64,000 nt of DNA from Owenia fusiformis (Eukaryota; Annelida; Polychaeta; Sabellida; Oweniidae). Each line of letters starts with the position of its first letter. Positions within the stretch are counted from its first letter, which is position 1. A program made the translations under genes and the position numbers. The stretch is from NCBI GenBank assembly GCA_903813345.2, contig CAIIXF020000001.1:43619366-43683365 (forward strand), given 5' to 3'. The notes beneath the pieces are model-generated. The model was not told where the DNA came from and made no database searches. It was given only the letters and a program-made list of their open reading frames with translations. Of the stretch, positions 16,796 to 28,675 are shown one piece after another.

Positions 16796-17229
16796 CACTT
16801 TTTTAATAGATCTTTTATTTTAGAACTCCACCGTTCAAAAAATCCAAGAAGACCTAACATATTCCCCCGTCCACTGCGTCTATTCATTTAGCCATTCAAT
16901 TGTAAACTTTCTCTTGAAAAAATAAATCTTCGAGATTTGTTGAATTTTCTACCAAAAATCAGCTAGATCTACCCCCCCCCTTCGTTCATTTCTTCTGATC
17001 ATCCGGCGTGATTCTTATTTGAGACTATATTTAACACCTCCTGTGAAAATTTGAAGGGCACAAAACTCTTAGTTTGAGAAGGATTTTTTCTAAACTTACA
17101 GTATTGATTGACCTGGAATGTGGAACCAATTAGAGAGACTACTTTTCCATGTTTTTCCAACACGGTTACAGTAAGAGAGTTGGCACAATAGGGAACTTTA
17201 GGGTGCACTTTCTTCATAATTAGCCTTTT

Positions 17230-17495
17230 TAATTCTAGATACCATATACCATATATTTTCTATTATACCATATACCATATTAGGAGAGTGGGAGATCCAG
17301 CAAAAAGGCCTTATTTGTTGACCTTAATTAAGATAGCTTGCAACCGCATGAGTCATACCTGACTTTCATAATATGAATATGCAGATTTCAAAAATGACAA
17401 TAATAAAAATTGAAAAATGGCCGATCACTATGGAAACGAGACGCAAAAGCCACGCCCACTTTTTAAATTTCTTACTTGGTGGTTAATACATTTTA
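17230..17495. repeat. Left arm of a long inverted-repeat pair (partner 26190-26640)
   Basis: Ordered blocks shared with the reverse complement of the partner include GGAGAGTGGGAG, CTTAATTAAGAT, GCAACCGC, TTTCATAATAT, AAAAATGGCC, TATGGAAACG and GCCACGCCCACTTTT. The match is diverged but collinear over about 200 bp and weakly continues into the flanking tandem repeat. Confidence 0.6.
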
Positions 17496-19260
17496 GACTG
17501 TAACTTTCTCGATTTTTAACAAATCTTCACATTATTGGTATCTGCTGAAGCGTAATAATGAGTTCTTTCACCTCAAGCATAAATAATGTTAATTCGCTCA
17601 TTTGCATATCAATTATGACGTCATAACCCTTCTTTTGGCCTCAATTTTCCATATAGTTACAACAAAGTAACAGTGTTTTATTAGTTACACTTCTTAAAAA
17701 TGGATAAAAGTAGGTAAATATAGTGCCAATACAAGCAAGAGTATGTAGGCTTTTCGGATATACTGATATTGAAGGCTGCATGTTGGTTAGAATAACATAA
17801 AAACTCGTTGCCATGGTTACCGTGAACTTTTCAGTAATTTAGGCAATAAAACGTTTTGGACTGTAACTTTCTTTGTTTTTAAGCAATCTTAGCATTATTG
17901 GTATCAGAAGAAGCGAAATAATAAGTTCTTTCACCGCAAGCATAAATTATGTTAATTGACTCATTTGCGTATCCATTGTGACGTCATACCCCTTATTTTG
18001 GCCTCGATTTTCCATATATTTACAATAAAATAACAGTGTTTTATTAGTTAAACTTCTTAGAATGGATGAACGTTGATAAATACAGTGCCAATACAAGCAA
18101 GAGTATGTCAGCTTTTTGGATATACTGATATTGAAGGGTGCATGTTGGATAGAATATCATAAAATCTCGTTTCCATGGTTACTGTGAACTTTTCAGGAAT
18201 TTAGGCAATAAATACTTTTTGGACTGGAACTTTCTTTGTTTTTAAGCAATCTTAGCATTATTGGTATCAGAAGAAGTGAAATAATAAGTTCTTTCACCGT
18301 AAGCATAAATTATGTTTATTGGTTCATTTGCGTATCCATTATGACGTCATAGCCCTTCTTTTGGCCTCGATTTTCCATATATTTACAATAAAATAACAGT
18401 GTTTTATTAGTTAAACTTCTTGAAAATGGATGAAAGTAGGTAAATGCGGTGCCAATACAAGCAAGAGTATGTCGGCTTTTCGGATATACTGATATTGAAG
18501 GCTGCATGTTAGTTAGAATAACATAAAAACTCGTTGCCATGGTTACCGTGAACTTTTCAGCAATTTAGTCAATAAAAACATTTTGGACTGTAACTTTCTT
18601 TATTTTTAAGCAATCTTAGTATTATTGGTATCAGAAGAAGCGTAATAATAAGTTCTTTCACATCCTGCATAAATTATGTTAATTAGCTTTATATTTACAT
18701 ATACATTATGACGTCATAACCCTTGCTTTGGCATCAATATTCCAAGGAGGATTGGCTCCCAGAGTGCAACATCGATATTCTGCCCCATATATGGGTATGT
18801 CGTGCTACAAAATTTGAATTCCAACGACCGCCATTTTGTTCACTTCAACATTTGAATCGTGAATTTTCGTCTTATTTCCCAACGAAAAATTCCAAAACTC
18901 ACAAGAAATGATCGAGATATTGGTTCGAATATTTTGAACTGTTTATTTTGAATTTATAATCGGTTATAAATTCAGAAAATAACGACATTTCGGCGTTTTC
19001 ATTGTTGGAAAATATCGACTTCGATTCTGGGAGCCAATCCTCCTTGCAATATTCCATATATTAAAAATATGATAAGATTGTTTCAATGGCCTCACGTCTT
19101 AATAATGGTTAAAAGTAGGTATATGTATTGCCAATACAAAGAAGAGTATGTCAATCATCTAGATATACTGATAACTTAAAGTCTTCATGTTGGTAAGCAT
19201 ACCATAAACACTCGTTCCCATGGTTACAATGTACTTTTTAGTCGATGAATCCTATTTTGA
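17496..19260 (+). repeat. 363-bp tandem repeat array (about 4.5 units)
   Basis: The anchor GACTGTAACTTTCT (or a close variant) falls at 17496, 17859, 18222, 18586 and 19259. The steps are 363, 363, 364 and, after subtracting an inserted element, 361. Each of the first four units carries a TGACGTCA palindrome in an ATTATGACGTCATA-like context (about 17610, 17979, 18341 and 18708), and also CCATGGTTACCGTGAAC. Confidence 0.9.
18743..19046. mobile_element. hAT-type MITE with 8-bp target duplication
   Basis: The terminal inverted repeat CAAGGAGGATTGGCTCCCAG / CTGGGAGCCAATCCTCCTTG is perfect over 20 bp. It is flanked on both sides by CAATATTC (18735-18742 and 19047-19054), an 8-bp target duplication as made by hAT transposases. 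It interrupts the fourth unit of the 363-bp array. At 304 bp it has no transposase. Confidence 0.85.
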
Positions 19261-19329
19261 CTAACTTTCTTGGTTTTTAACCATCTTATATTAACGATAT
19301 AAACGATGTGTATTATGGTGTCATGATAG

Positions 19330-20520
19330 CAGAGTTAGATCTCCTTTGCCTGCTTTTGAGCTCTCAAAGCTCTTCATTTTATAACTTATCTGGTTCAGGA
19401 AAACACATCAGCACAGCGCCATAGTGGATCACAGCTACGCTAGCTCTGATGAAATCTGTTCTCAGAATTCCTTCTCTGTTAATGTTGTTAATGTCAGCAA
19501 TCGCCATCTGCGTCAAGGTTATTCTCCCATCTCATGCCATCTCCATAAACAGGAGCCAAAAGCAGCAACAGAACAATCAGCTTGAACAAGGACATTTCTC
19601 TCGCTAGGTTTCAACTATTCTCCTCACTGTTTGTGCCTTGCAAGAGTTGGTAACCATGCTTCTATCCAGATTAAGAAATTGTACAGGATGAATTGCTGAG
19701 TTACTGGATATAGAACTCTTACTCTCGGGGAGCTTTTCTCTCTTATGACCTCTTTTGGGGCTTTAGACAAACATAAGACATGTGCCCTTAGGCTGATCAA
19801 TCAAAACATACCAATTGACAGCTCTGCAAAACATTCCTTCTCACAACAACTCCTATAATTAATGCCACAATGTGCACAGAGCTCTCTTCTTGAAACGTTT
19901 GACAGACTCTTTTATATTCCTCTTCATCTCCATCTTTATTTCTTCAACCATTTAAGGAGGTTTTCCCCCACATGATCACTAGAAGAAAAGGAGATATGAT
20001 GATCCCGTTGTATTAGCTTGAGTCCTTTCTGGATCCATTCAGATTCCTGATACGCTTCCTCCCCTGGGCCACTTCCATGGTCTGATCAAGAGACTTTGGA
20101 TCTCTTCTGTGTACTGCTGCTCATCATCAGTTATGGCATTCTCAGAGCTCTATACCTCGCTAGTCTATCTTGTGAAGAGCAAGGCATCTCGAGATATGTT
20201 AAAGCCTCCACCAGGTCATCATAGGCATACCCCTCTTCCAGCTCCTGCACTAGCTGCTGCGCTTAATATCTTCCATCAACTGGTTAGTAAGGCCTGCCTC
20301 TTCTCTTCATCATTTCTCTGCTTGCTCACCATGCAATTCTTGAAGTATGCTTTGAAGTCTAACCACAGTGTGTTCCCATCAAACAATGGGGTTGGTTTAA
20401 TCTTGGTTTTCCTTCCAAATTGTGCTGACTCTAGAGCCATCTCATACATGCCCAATGCTTTCTCAGCAAATTTAGCCTTTATAGCCTGTCCTTGATTGTC
20501 ATCTGAGCGCTGTACTATTA
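19330..20520 (-). pseudogene. Decayed retroelement gag-like remnant
   Basis: Read on the minus strand, about 20250-20515 gives an open stretch with the phrase PLFDGNTLWLDFKAYF followed by an Asn-Asp-Glu-Glu-Lys segment and ALLTS. After a stop and a frame change comes a further stretch with AYDDLVEAL and a Tyr-Arg-Ala-Leu-Arg ending. This order matches the conserved core of Ty3/gypsy-type Gag proteins. Downstream to about 19330 all frames are broken and no protease, reverse transcriptase or integrase motif was found. The + strand ORF over the same bases is an antisense shadow. Its partner LTR-like region lies at 21.6-22.3 kb. Confidence 0.5.
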
Positions 20521-20529
20521 CTCTCGCAT

Positions 20530-21599
20530 TTTTATAACATTTGACCTCAGAGTTCCCAAACCTTTAAGACATCATTTGGGATTCAGTTTAATTCAATTCT
20601 CTCTTACAGTGAGTCACAGGATCTCCTCTCATACCAGGAATGTCTGTTGAATATATAAGCAAAAATGCCAAAACTTTAAGGAAACCCAAAAAGAAAAGCA
20701 AACTGTAAGTGCAAATTTGTCATAAGAAAAGTAGACCCTATATATCCCAAAACCATGATGTAACGTGAAAAGAAACAATGTCTCCCCCTCCAATCGAGAA
20801 CCAATATCACAATCCAGGACCAGAACACCAAGGGACATTTCATTCATACTGAAGTCATTACAATACATGTTGAAGAAAAAATTGAAAAATTTATAGCCAA
20901 TACTCATAACATTAAAATTAGTTGTAGATACCTGTACCAGTACTCATAAAAGATAGAGTATTCAGTCTCAAATGATGAAGTTAGAGGAAGCTGCCTCATC
21001 GGTCTCAATATATAGGTAAACAATCTGAAGCAATTTAATGAGGATGTTGTCGGGACAATTGGGTCTATTTCAACAGAATATACTGGTCTTGTGTGCCACA
21101 GTTTGTACGTAAGATGTCAAAGTTGTATATTTGCCCCTAAAATTCAGACATTGTCCTGACAACACCCTGATCGAAGTGCCTCAGATTGCTACCTCGTACT
21201 TTTTCTGGTAACTCAGACCTAGAAGAAGTCAGTACATATGGTCTTAGTCTGGATTCACCTAATCTGGATTCATTTCTTTTGGAAATACTTTGGTCTCCAC
21301 TAGGAGTCGTCTTGGCTCTCTCATTTTGGCCCAGTTTTAGTGTGTCATCCACTTTAAAACCAGGAGCATCTCACTTTTCTCTCCAGACAAGACTGTTCTT
21401 CTTGACACCTTTCATTTGGAGGGGTTTCAAGCTGTTTCAATCACAACTTGGGAACCAATTTCACAATTTCTTCTGGAATCCTCTTCATCCAACTTCCTTG
21501 ACATCTCATCTCTTTGGGCAACAGAACCCATCACTGCCACCAATGTCTCGCTTTGCCTTTTCCTGAGTATCCCGTATGCTCATTAAAAAGAATATCAGG
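20530..21599. other. Degenerate sequence between gag-like and LTR-like parts
   Basis: Probably more of the decayed - strand retroelement. A 71-codon minus-strand ORF at 21137-21352 is hydrophilic and Arg/Ser-rich but not recognisable, and the + strand ORF at 21186-21566 overlaps it. Nothing firmer can be said. Confidence 0.3.
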
Positions 21600-22560
21600 G
21601 GCGATCAATAATAACTCTTAGAGGTTTTTCTATGAGTGCCGACCTTGTGTGGTGGTACCGCAGTTAAAGATGGCTCACATGAAACAATTGCATACACATT
21701 TTTAAATCTATTCCAACAAAGATGATACAGAAAACACAAATATCCATATATGATTTAATGTCACTATGATTGTGTATCTTTGGGAGTCGGCACATCTCTT
21801 TGGGAAATATATTCTCTGCTCTTGGAATGGGTTCAGCTCTAGGAGTAACTCTGCTCTAGTAGACTATAGGAGTCACTTCGTCTATATAGGAAGTATCGTA
21901 TCTGGTCTTGGACAGTGTCTGGGCTCTAGGAGTAAACTCTGCTCTGAGAGTCTCTCGTAACTTCTCTGAGTATTACCAATTCACTCTCTCTCAGAGTAAT
22001 CTCACTTGGGAGAAATTAGAACTCAAGGAGTATCATGATTCCTTAAGTGTAATCTCAGCTCCAGGAGTCATCTCATCCCTGCGGGAAATCATGTTTCTGC
22101 TCTTGAAATGGGTCCAGGCTCTGGGAGTATCTTCTGCTCCAGGAATTGACTCGCTACCAGAGTGATCCCTAATCTACTTCTGCTCAAAAGAGAGCTACAT
22201 CTCTATGAGCAAACTCGTCTCTTGGAAGAGTCGAGGCTCTAGAAGTAACCTCTGCTTTGGAAATCACTTTGAAACAGGAGTAACCTGAGCCTCTGCTCTT
22301 TGGTGTGGTCCAGTACATCGATCAACAATATGAGATTAGACAGAGTTATAATCACTCGGAAGAAATCAGAACCACCTGGGAGAAATTTTCTCTCAAAGTG
22401 GCCATCACTTCCGGCAATGAAAGATGGCTAACCACAAGTTCTATGGGATGAAGAAGGCCAAAGGGCGGACCGCAAACTACGCATGATGGTGTCAACCTCA
22501 AGGAGGACTCACCCTCAATTTCGTTCCTAACGAGGTCTTGTCTCTTCAAGATCTTGTGTT
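21600..22560 (-). mobile_element. LTR/leader-like part of the - strand retroelement
   Basis: The reverse strand is rich in phrases such as GCAGAGGTTACT, ACTCCCAGAGCCTGGACCC and TTCCAAGAGAC. These recur in the + strand region at 33.8-34.4 kb. The segment at 21621-21642, read in reverse, matches the leader at 34741-34763, including GAAA followed by ACCTC. It lies upstream of the gag-like remnant in the same orientation, as an LTR and leader would. Exact borders are not visible. Confidence 0.5.
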
Positions 22561-23021
22561 ACTCTTATTCACATGATCAGTTTCTCACACCCAAGTTCAG
22601 ACACCCATTATTGATGAAAATTTATTCAGCCAGGAAAAGAAGATTAAGGCATCTGATTGGCTGGTGGCCAGTTACTTAATAGCTGATTATTTGAAACTGT
22701 CTGCCGAACCAGTAAACATTAGTATGTCTATGTTTCATTATGCATATATATATACTACCCTTTACTAAAGATATTCTGAACTACAGGGAACAAAATATGA
22801 AATGAAGTCAAAATGACATCAACTGAAACTACCTATAATTGACATAGTATTGCCCAAAACTGACCATTTTAGTCCATAACCTAACTTTGCCAAGTGGTTG
22901 ATAGGTTAACATTTTAACGTCATGGCTCCCCCTAGCTATGCCTAGTGAATTAATGAAAGTAAATGGCATAATACTGACAAAAATACATCATTTTTGTAAA
23001 TGTTTTACCGTTGCTAGGTGT

Positions 23022-24540
23022 ATCTGGTCAACTTGGACCTAGTTAACTCAGACCCTAGTTAAAGGTATTCTGGGAGATACAAGTGACAAAATATTGCTTC
23101 TGGAACGAGATCAAACGACTTTGACATATTCTTTACCCTACCTATGTTGCAATTTAACAATCAACGCAAGTATACATACCATATTTAAGCACATACCGGA
23201 CACATTCATTAAGATATTTCTTGATTGATCAAATCGATTATTCAGATTTTGCCTTGGATTTGATTTTAAATGCTTCTAAATGATTTTCTAATGCTTACTA
23301 TGATTTCTATTCTATTTTTATTTCGATAAGCATTTAATCAGGGTGTTGAAGTTAACAAAATATAGAGGTACTACATTAATTCCAATATGCAGTATGAAGA
23401 AATATATCAGTACATGTACATTTTTGTTTTAAGGTTCAGCTTGAAAATAACAATTTATTGTTTGTAATACATTTTGGGTATATTATTAAAGCTTCATGTA
23501 AAATCATAGTATTGGTGACTACATTTTCACAGGCTGGTATCGAAAGATTTGTCCGCTGTGACGGAGCATGCTATTTTTCGTAAAAACACTAAGAATGCTT
23601 CACACTTTATTTTTTAGCTCATATATTTCGTTACATCAAGGAAAAATACTTGCTCCATGCAATGGATACATCATTTGCGGGTAACCTTCACTTCTGTTTG
23701 AAGTCCAATAACGCTTGGAGTAAAAGCTATTGAAAACGGCGCCAGAGTATCAAACTCTAAAATGTACCAATTCTTTTTAAACTTTTTAATGGCATGATAT
23801 AGTGACACGATAATATTAAAATATGTTTTCAGCATAACTCTAAATGTATCAATGAGATATTTTATAAAAAATAATACGAATATTTTTTGTCCGCTGTGAC
23901 GGAGCATTTTCACAGTTTACATTTGCAACTGCTCCGTCACAGCGGACAAAAAAATTAAACATTATTTTTTATAAAAGAATTAAAAAGACCAAATACATCA
24001 AGATCTCATTTATACCTTCATAGTAATGCTGAAACCATGTGAAAATATTATCGTGTCGCTATATCGTGCCATTAGAAAGTTAAACAAGAAATGGTACATT
24101 CTGAAGTATGATACTTCGGCGCCATTTTCAATAGCTTTTCATCCCAGCGTAATTGGACTTCAAACAGAAGTGAAAGTTACCAGCAAATGATATATCCATT
24201 GCATGGAGTAAGTAATTTTGTTTGGTTTAATGAAACATATAAGTTAAAAAATAAATCGTGAAGTATTCTTAGTGTTTTTATGAGAAATAGCATGCTCCGT
24301 CACAGTGGACAAATATTTCGATACCAGCCTGTGCTTTTAGGCATATTTAATCCTATTTGATTTCACAATTAGAATGTATGATTTATGATTGACTCTTGCA
24401 ATTATATATGATCACTTTTGCTTTAATATATTAAACATAACTCAAAATATTGAAAAAAAGATTCAGAAATACATTGGTACTAGTTGACTAGGGCCTGAGT
24501 TGACTAGGGTCAGAGTTAACTAGGTCTGAGTTGACTAGGA
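23022..24540. mobile_element. Element with GAGTTGACTAGG end repeats and a 15-bp flanking duplication
   Basis: It is flanked by ACCGTTGCTAGGTGT (23007-23021) and ACCGTTGCTATGTGT (24541-24555), which match at 14 of 15 bases. The left end holds CCTAGTTAACTCAGACCC. The right end holds several tandem phrases of the form GAGTTGACTAGGG in inverted sense. The interior contains a large foldback (23528-24333). The superfamily is unknown. Confidence 0.5.
23528..24333. repeat. 806-bp foldback with nested GTCCGCTGTGACGGAGCA motifs
   Basis: The ends CACAGGCTGGTATCGAAA / TTTCGATACCAGCCTGTG are perfectly inverted and the arms run about 370 bp each. The motif TTTGTCCGCTGTGACGGAGC sits next to each end and again, as a face-to-face pair, at the centre (23887-23950). 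The minus-strand ORF in one arm is a palindrome by-product. Confidence 0.8.
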
Positions 24541-25870
24541 ACCGTTGCTATGTGTTTGCTAGGCATATGTTATGACTACACAATGCCTAAATATATAAGG
24601 GTTATGTACTGGGAGGTTTTGGATATGGGGTTTATCCAGAGTGAGATATGCGTATCTACCTGAGGGACTGTAGGGACCAAAGGTAGATGTGCATATCTCA
24701 CGAGGGATGAATCCAATATCCAAACCGACCGTACATAACTGCTTTATCCTATATCAAGTAGAGTCTTTCTTTCTTGAAAGTTATCATATTTTCCAATATA
24801 TCATTTTAAAGGTTATGTAAAATGCTGATCACCCTTAGAATATCAAAAATGAACTCTTCCTAAATTGCTACAATGTTTCTTGTAAGGTTGTAGTTGACCA
24901 TTGATTACGTCAAAAGAAGTTAAATTACCAGAATAGTGAATGGACGGTGAAAAGTTGATACTGCAATAATGGAGGACAGGGACGAAAGATTAATTGAAGA
25001 CTAACAAAAGGAGAAGCTTTATAGCCATGAAACATTGCTTAAATGTATCAAAAGGCTCCCAGAAGCCTAGAAAGTGGAACACTCCTGTTTGTGAACATTT
25101 TGGAAGCGTATCCTCGTAGAATTGAGACTGCCTGAGCTGCTTGGGGGAAACATACGAACTATTAAAAATGTGAAATATCGACATCACTAAAAATGCTCTA
25201 AAAAATTTGTAATGTAACCTATCACTCGGAAAATTGGTGTGTGGTCAGCAAATTGAATTCCCTTTAAGATTTTTTTTGATAAACCTATGTTAGTTCTAAA
25301 TTAAAAAAATATGGGGGATGGAGAACAGACTTATATGATGCCCTGTACAGTGTATTTATGAAGCTCAGATGTGCTTTGTGGTTGCATAAATTGTAAATTA
25401 CATAATTTTGGACAAAATACCTCATTTTCGGCAGCTTTTGACCATTTTTAGGTGGTTCCTAGGCAGGTACATTTTATTTTGTTGCATAGTGTCCGTTTTG
25501 AACACACACATTGGTATTTCTTAGATTATAATACTAGTGTCTTAATCTTAAATGAGTGTTTTGATAACATAACCTGTGAGTAAATGGTAGAATACTGATG
25601 GACTATCTCATTTTTTGGCGAACTTTAGAACGTTTCTATGTGGTTTCTAGGCAACACATATGACATCACAATAACCAGTGTACAAAGACAGTGATATATT
25701 GTAGGGTCAATGCTGACGGGTGATTCTTTCTCCATATATAGATGTTTTAGTGCCTATACAATGATGAAACTAGGGCAAAATGGCCATAATAAGGCGTTTT
25801 AATCCATTCCTAAGTGGTTGCTAGGCAACAAGATGACATCACAAGTTCTTAACCACTTTATATGCGCCAC

Positions 25871-26189
25871 GTTTTGTTTTCCAACGTCCAAATGGTTTGG
25901 TAGCAAACAGGCATGGACATACACACACAGATAGACAGAGAATCAGTAAATTGTAGTAAAATGCGATTAAATAAGGATTCAGCATTTTACCATAGTGTAG
26001 CCATGGGTTTAAGAGGCTCTAGAACAAAAGTGTATTAATGTTATGTAACATCAAAGGTATCACTGGAAAGAGCACATTAACGTGAACAAAAGTAATCTAA
26101 TTTTATTTGATAAGAATATTCACTAAGGTATTTAATTGACATTTATGTGGAGCAATTCGTTAAATATACCTTAAAATGAGAATTTAAGG
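25871..26189. other. Intergenic, nothing recognised
   Basis: Short stretch between the repeat field and the inverted arm. No exon, RNA or repeat structure was seen beyond a short ACACACACAGATAGACAGAG-like simple run near 25920. Confidence 0.4.
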
Positions 26190-26640
26190 ATATTATGACG
26201 TCATAATTGCCAGGTGAACAATTGAAACCGACTAAATAATACATAGGGTGACGGGACATTTTATTACCTTCAATATGGTACCAATATCATTAAAAATAGT
26301 TAAAAATTAAAAAAGTTATGGCCAATATTGTGTTTATCATTCTTTATGGCTAATGAAAAGTGGGCGTGGCACTTTGCACCCGTTTCCATGGTAACGGGCC
26401 ATTTTTCAAAACTTTTCATTGTCATATTTGGAATCTCCATATCAATATTATGAAAGAACAACATGTTTTGAGCGGTTGCAGTCAATCTTAATTAAAGTTC
26501 CATATTTGACCCTGCTCCCACTCGCCTATATTTTTTACACCTCATACCATATACGATAAATTTTGCCCCCTCTTATACAATATACAATAAATTTTCAGCC
26601 TCTTATACGATATACAATAACTCTATACACCCCCCCCCCC
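26190..26640. repeat. Right arm of the long inverted-repeat pair (partner 17230-17495)
   Basis: The reverse complement carries GCGAGTGGGAG, CTTTAATTAAGAT, GCAACCGCTC, TTTCATAATATTGAT, AAAAATGGCC, CATGGAAACG and GTGCCACGCCCACTTTT in the same order as the left arm. It also holds an ATTATGACGTCATAA palindrome (about 26196), like the 363-bp array next to the left arm. The outer end is TATACAATATACAATA phrases and a C-tract at 26630-26640. Confidence 0.6.
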
Positions 26641-27285
26641 TTGAAATTACATAATATATGCTTACTAAATAGAAAGTTGTGGCATACATGTTTAATATTA
26701 ATTTTTTCTTGCGCCTCGAATAATTATACCTTGAATGTAATTCTAAAAGTGTTAATACCATGATACTGATACAATTGCTTCCCGGTGAATCACATCAGGG
26801 AATATAGCCGATTTAATTGATTCGAAAATGTCTCTCTTCAGAAATCGTATTCAACTGGCTATCGCCCCATTGCAATACATGTACTTGTACTAGTCGTTCC
26901 ATTATTTTATTCTTCGACGATTTTAAATTGTAATTGAATTTAAACTTCATGTTGAAATATATTGAATTAATTACGTTTCAAAACTTCCGTATACAAATAC
27001 GGTAAAACCTGCGGACAAGGAACGGTGGTCAAAATTGTTTCTTGTCGACAGATATGCCACAGAGAGGCTGCATGTTTTAGGCCAGCCCCAAACACTATTG
27101 ATGTGTCGTAAGACGATGCTTACAACTGATACTCAAGTTTCTTCCTATTTGCGCCATTTTCGAATTCAACGGACGGCTGATGGATTAACATACTAATTTA
27201 TGTCAAACTCACTCAAATATGCATGGAGTATTGGCGAGACGGGTAATATTCATATTAAAATGAATTGGTCATGAAATAGTAGTTA
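26641..27285. other. Intergenic, nothing recognised
   Basis: No exon, RNA gene or clear repeat was identified in this AT-rich stretch. Confidence 0.4.
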
Positions 27286-27695
27286 CACACGGTCCTTACT
27301 TCGACCGTTAATTTGAATTTTTGACCTACCGGATGTTTGAAAATCAAGGATTACGAGTCTCATACTGCACCGTTTTTCTTCAAACTTGTTCCATTCAAAG
27401 CATAACAAAAATCCCTTTCTGATGGTACATTATTCTCTTAAACAGAGTCCCTACTTCCAGCGGCATTTTGGTCCCCAGCTGTAAGAAGGCCTTCTAACAG
27501 CTGGGGACCAAAACGCTGCTAGAACGAGGGACTCTTTACAATAAAGTAATGCACCGACAGAAAGGCAATTTTGTTTTGCTTTTAATGGTATAGGTTTGAA
27601 GAAAAACGGTGCAGTATGAGACTCGCAATCCTTGATTGTCAAGCATCTGGTAGGTCGAAAATTCAAATTAACGATCGAAGTAAGGACCGCGTGAG
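27286..27695. repeat. Palindromic element of the CACACGGTCC family
   Basis: The ends CACACGGTCCTTACTTCG / CGAAGTAAGGACCGCGTG are inverted with one mismatch. Arms of about 190 bp meet at a centre with AGCTGGGGACCAAAACG inverted against CATTTTGGTCCCCAGCT. It is related to 12446-12895 and 30985-31325, which share GGGGACCAAAACG, GTTTGAAGAAAA and AATTCAAATTAAC. Confidence 0.75.
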
Positions 27696-28146
27696 TTAAA
27701 CCACCAGCCGATCACCGAGATATTTTAGTAATGGCTACACTATTTGAAATATAACTGAGAATTAGTCCATTTGGAAATTGAACGTTTTTATACGATTATT
27801 ACATACTAGTCGTCTGTATAAACCCCAAATCCAATTGCTCCTAGTAATTAACATAGGCCTATTTTTATTCCATATGTTTTCCAAAGGAAATGATAGAAAA
27901 TGAAAACAATACTTGTAATCGTATTGACAGCTGAAATGTATAAAAATCGAAATTATAGGAAAAATGTATGGACATGTGTACGGAATGATCACATTCATCT
28001 TGTTTTATTTTCCCGAGAATTTTGAACTAGTCTTTTTCTGTGCTGACTTCGTTGTTAAATAAAGAATAAAAAATTAGATTTTTGAGTTTGATCAATGGTT
28101 TATATCAAAAGAATAAAAATATTAATCATAATAAGAGGGTGGGGCA
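27696..28146. other. Intergenic, nothing recognised
   Basis: AT-rich sequence with no recognisable exon. The minus-strand ORF here is Ile/Phe-rich, typical of AT-rich DNA, and lacks any family signature. Confidence 0.4.
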
Positions 28147-28300
28147 GATGAGTAATGCGCACGCGCAACGAAGCATTTTAAGTGCAGTGTAACACCAAAT
28201 AATTGCTTCGTTAGGGTTGGATAAAGCCAGTGTGGACACAATTTTTTCGCTAACCTTCGTTATAAAAATGCTTCGTTACAGCAGTGTAACAGGTACCATT
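28147..28300. repeat. Inverted relative of the 13978-14200 palindrome element
   Basis: It contains TAATGCGCACGCGC, AACGAAGCATTTT, ATTGCTTCGTTAGGG, CTAACCTTCGTTAT, ATGCTTCGTTACAG and GTGTAACAGGTACC. In reverse complement the order CCTGTTACAC, AACGAAGC, AACGAAGGTTAGC, then a GCGC palindrome matches 13978-14200. Confidence 0.55.
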
Positions 28301-28675
28301 CACTGATATAGCTATGGTGAATAGCTGTTTGGTAAATGAGGCTTTTAGGTTTATACTTATCATTCTAGCTGTTGGTGCTGCACGATAAACTCCATCAAAA
28401 AGAAATTATTTTTGAAGGAACATCATCACTGTCACAAAGTCGAAAGGTTGAAAAGTTGTTGCATACCTTTTAGGCCTCACATTAGGAGGTCCTTAAAATT
28501 TTGAGATTTTAATGGTGTTAATATCTCTGAGAATCAATCGACTCAACCAGAAAAGGTCTAATAAGTTTTCACTTATATTCGCCATTTATCAAGTTAACAT
28601 TGTATTTCATCTAGGTATTGTGTGTATGTTATAGCAAATTCAGCACGTTGCAATAAACTGGGGCCACAAGCATAT

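Larger units (their letters stand above)
22750..25870. repeat. Degenerate repeat field with GTTGCTAGGCAAC units
   Basis: Phrases of the type AAGTGGTTGCTAGGCAAC followed by a TGACATCAC-like stretch recur near 22895, 23010, 24560, 25450, 25640 and 25815 in the same orientation. Units are roughly 180 bp and strongly diverged. An inverted-repeat element (23022-24540) interrupts the field. Confidence 0.5.

Noticed and set aside
20109-20495. 128-codon + strand ORF
   Set aside because: It is antisense to the gag-like reading frame on the minus strand, and its composition (Pro, Ser, Leu runs) is that of a shadow.
17230-26640. Polinton/Maverick element suggested by long terminal repeats
   Set aside because: No DNA polymerase B, integrase, ATPase or capsid reading frames could be seen between the arms, and the content is retroelement and MITE debris.
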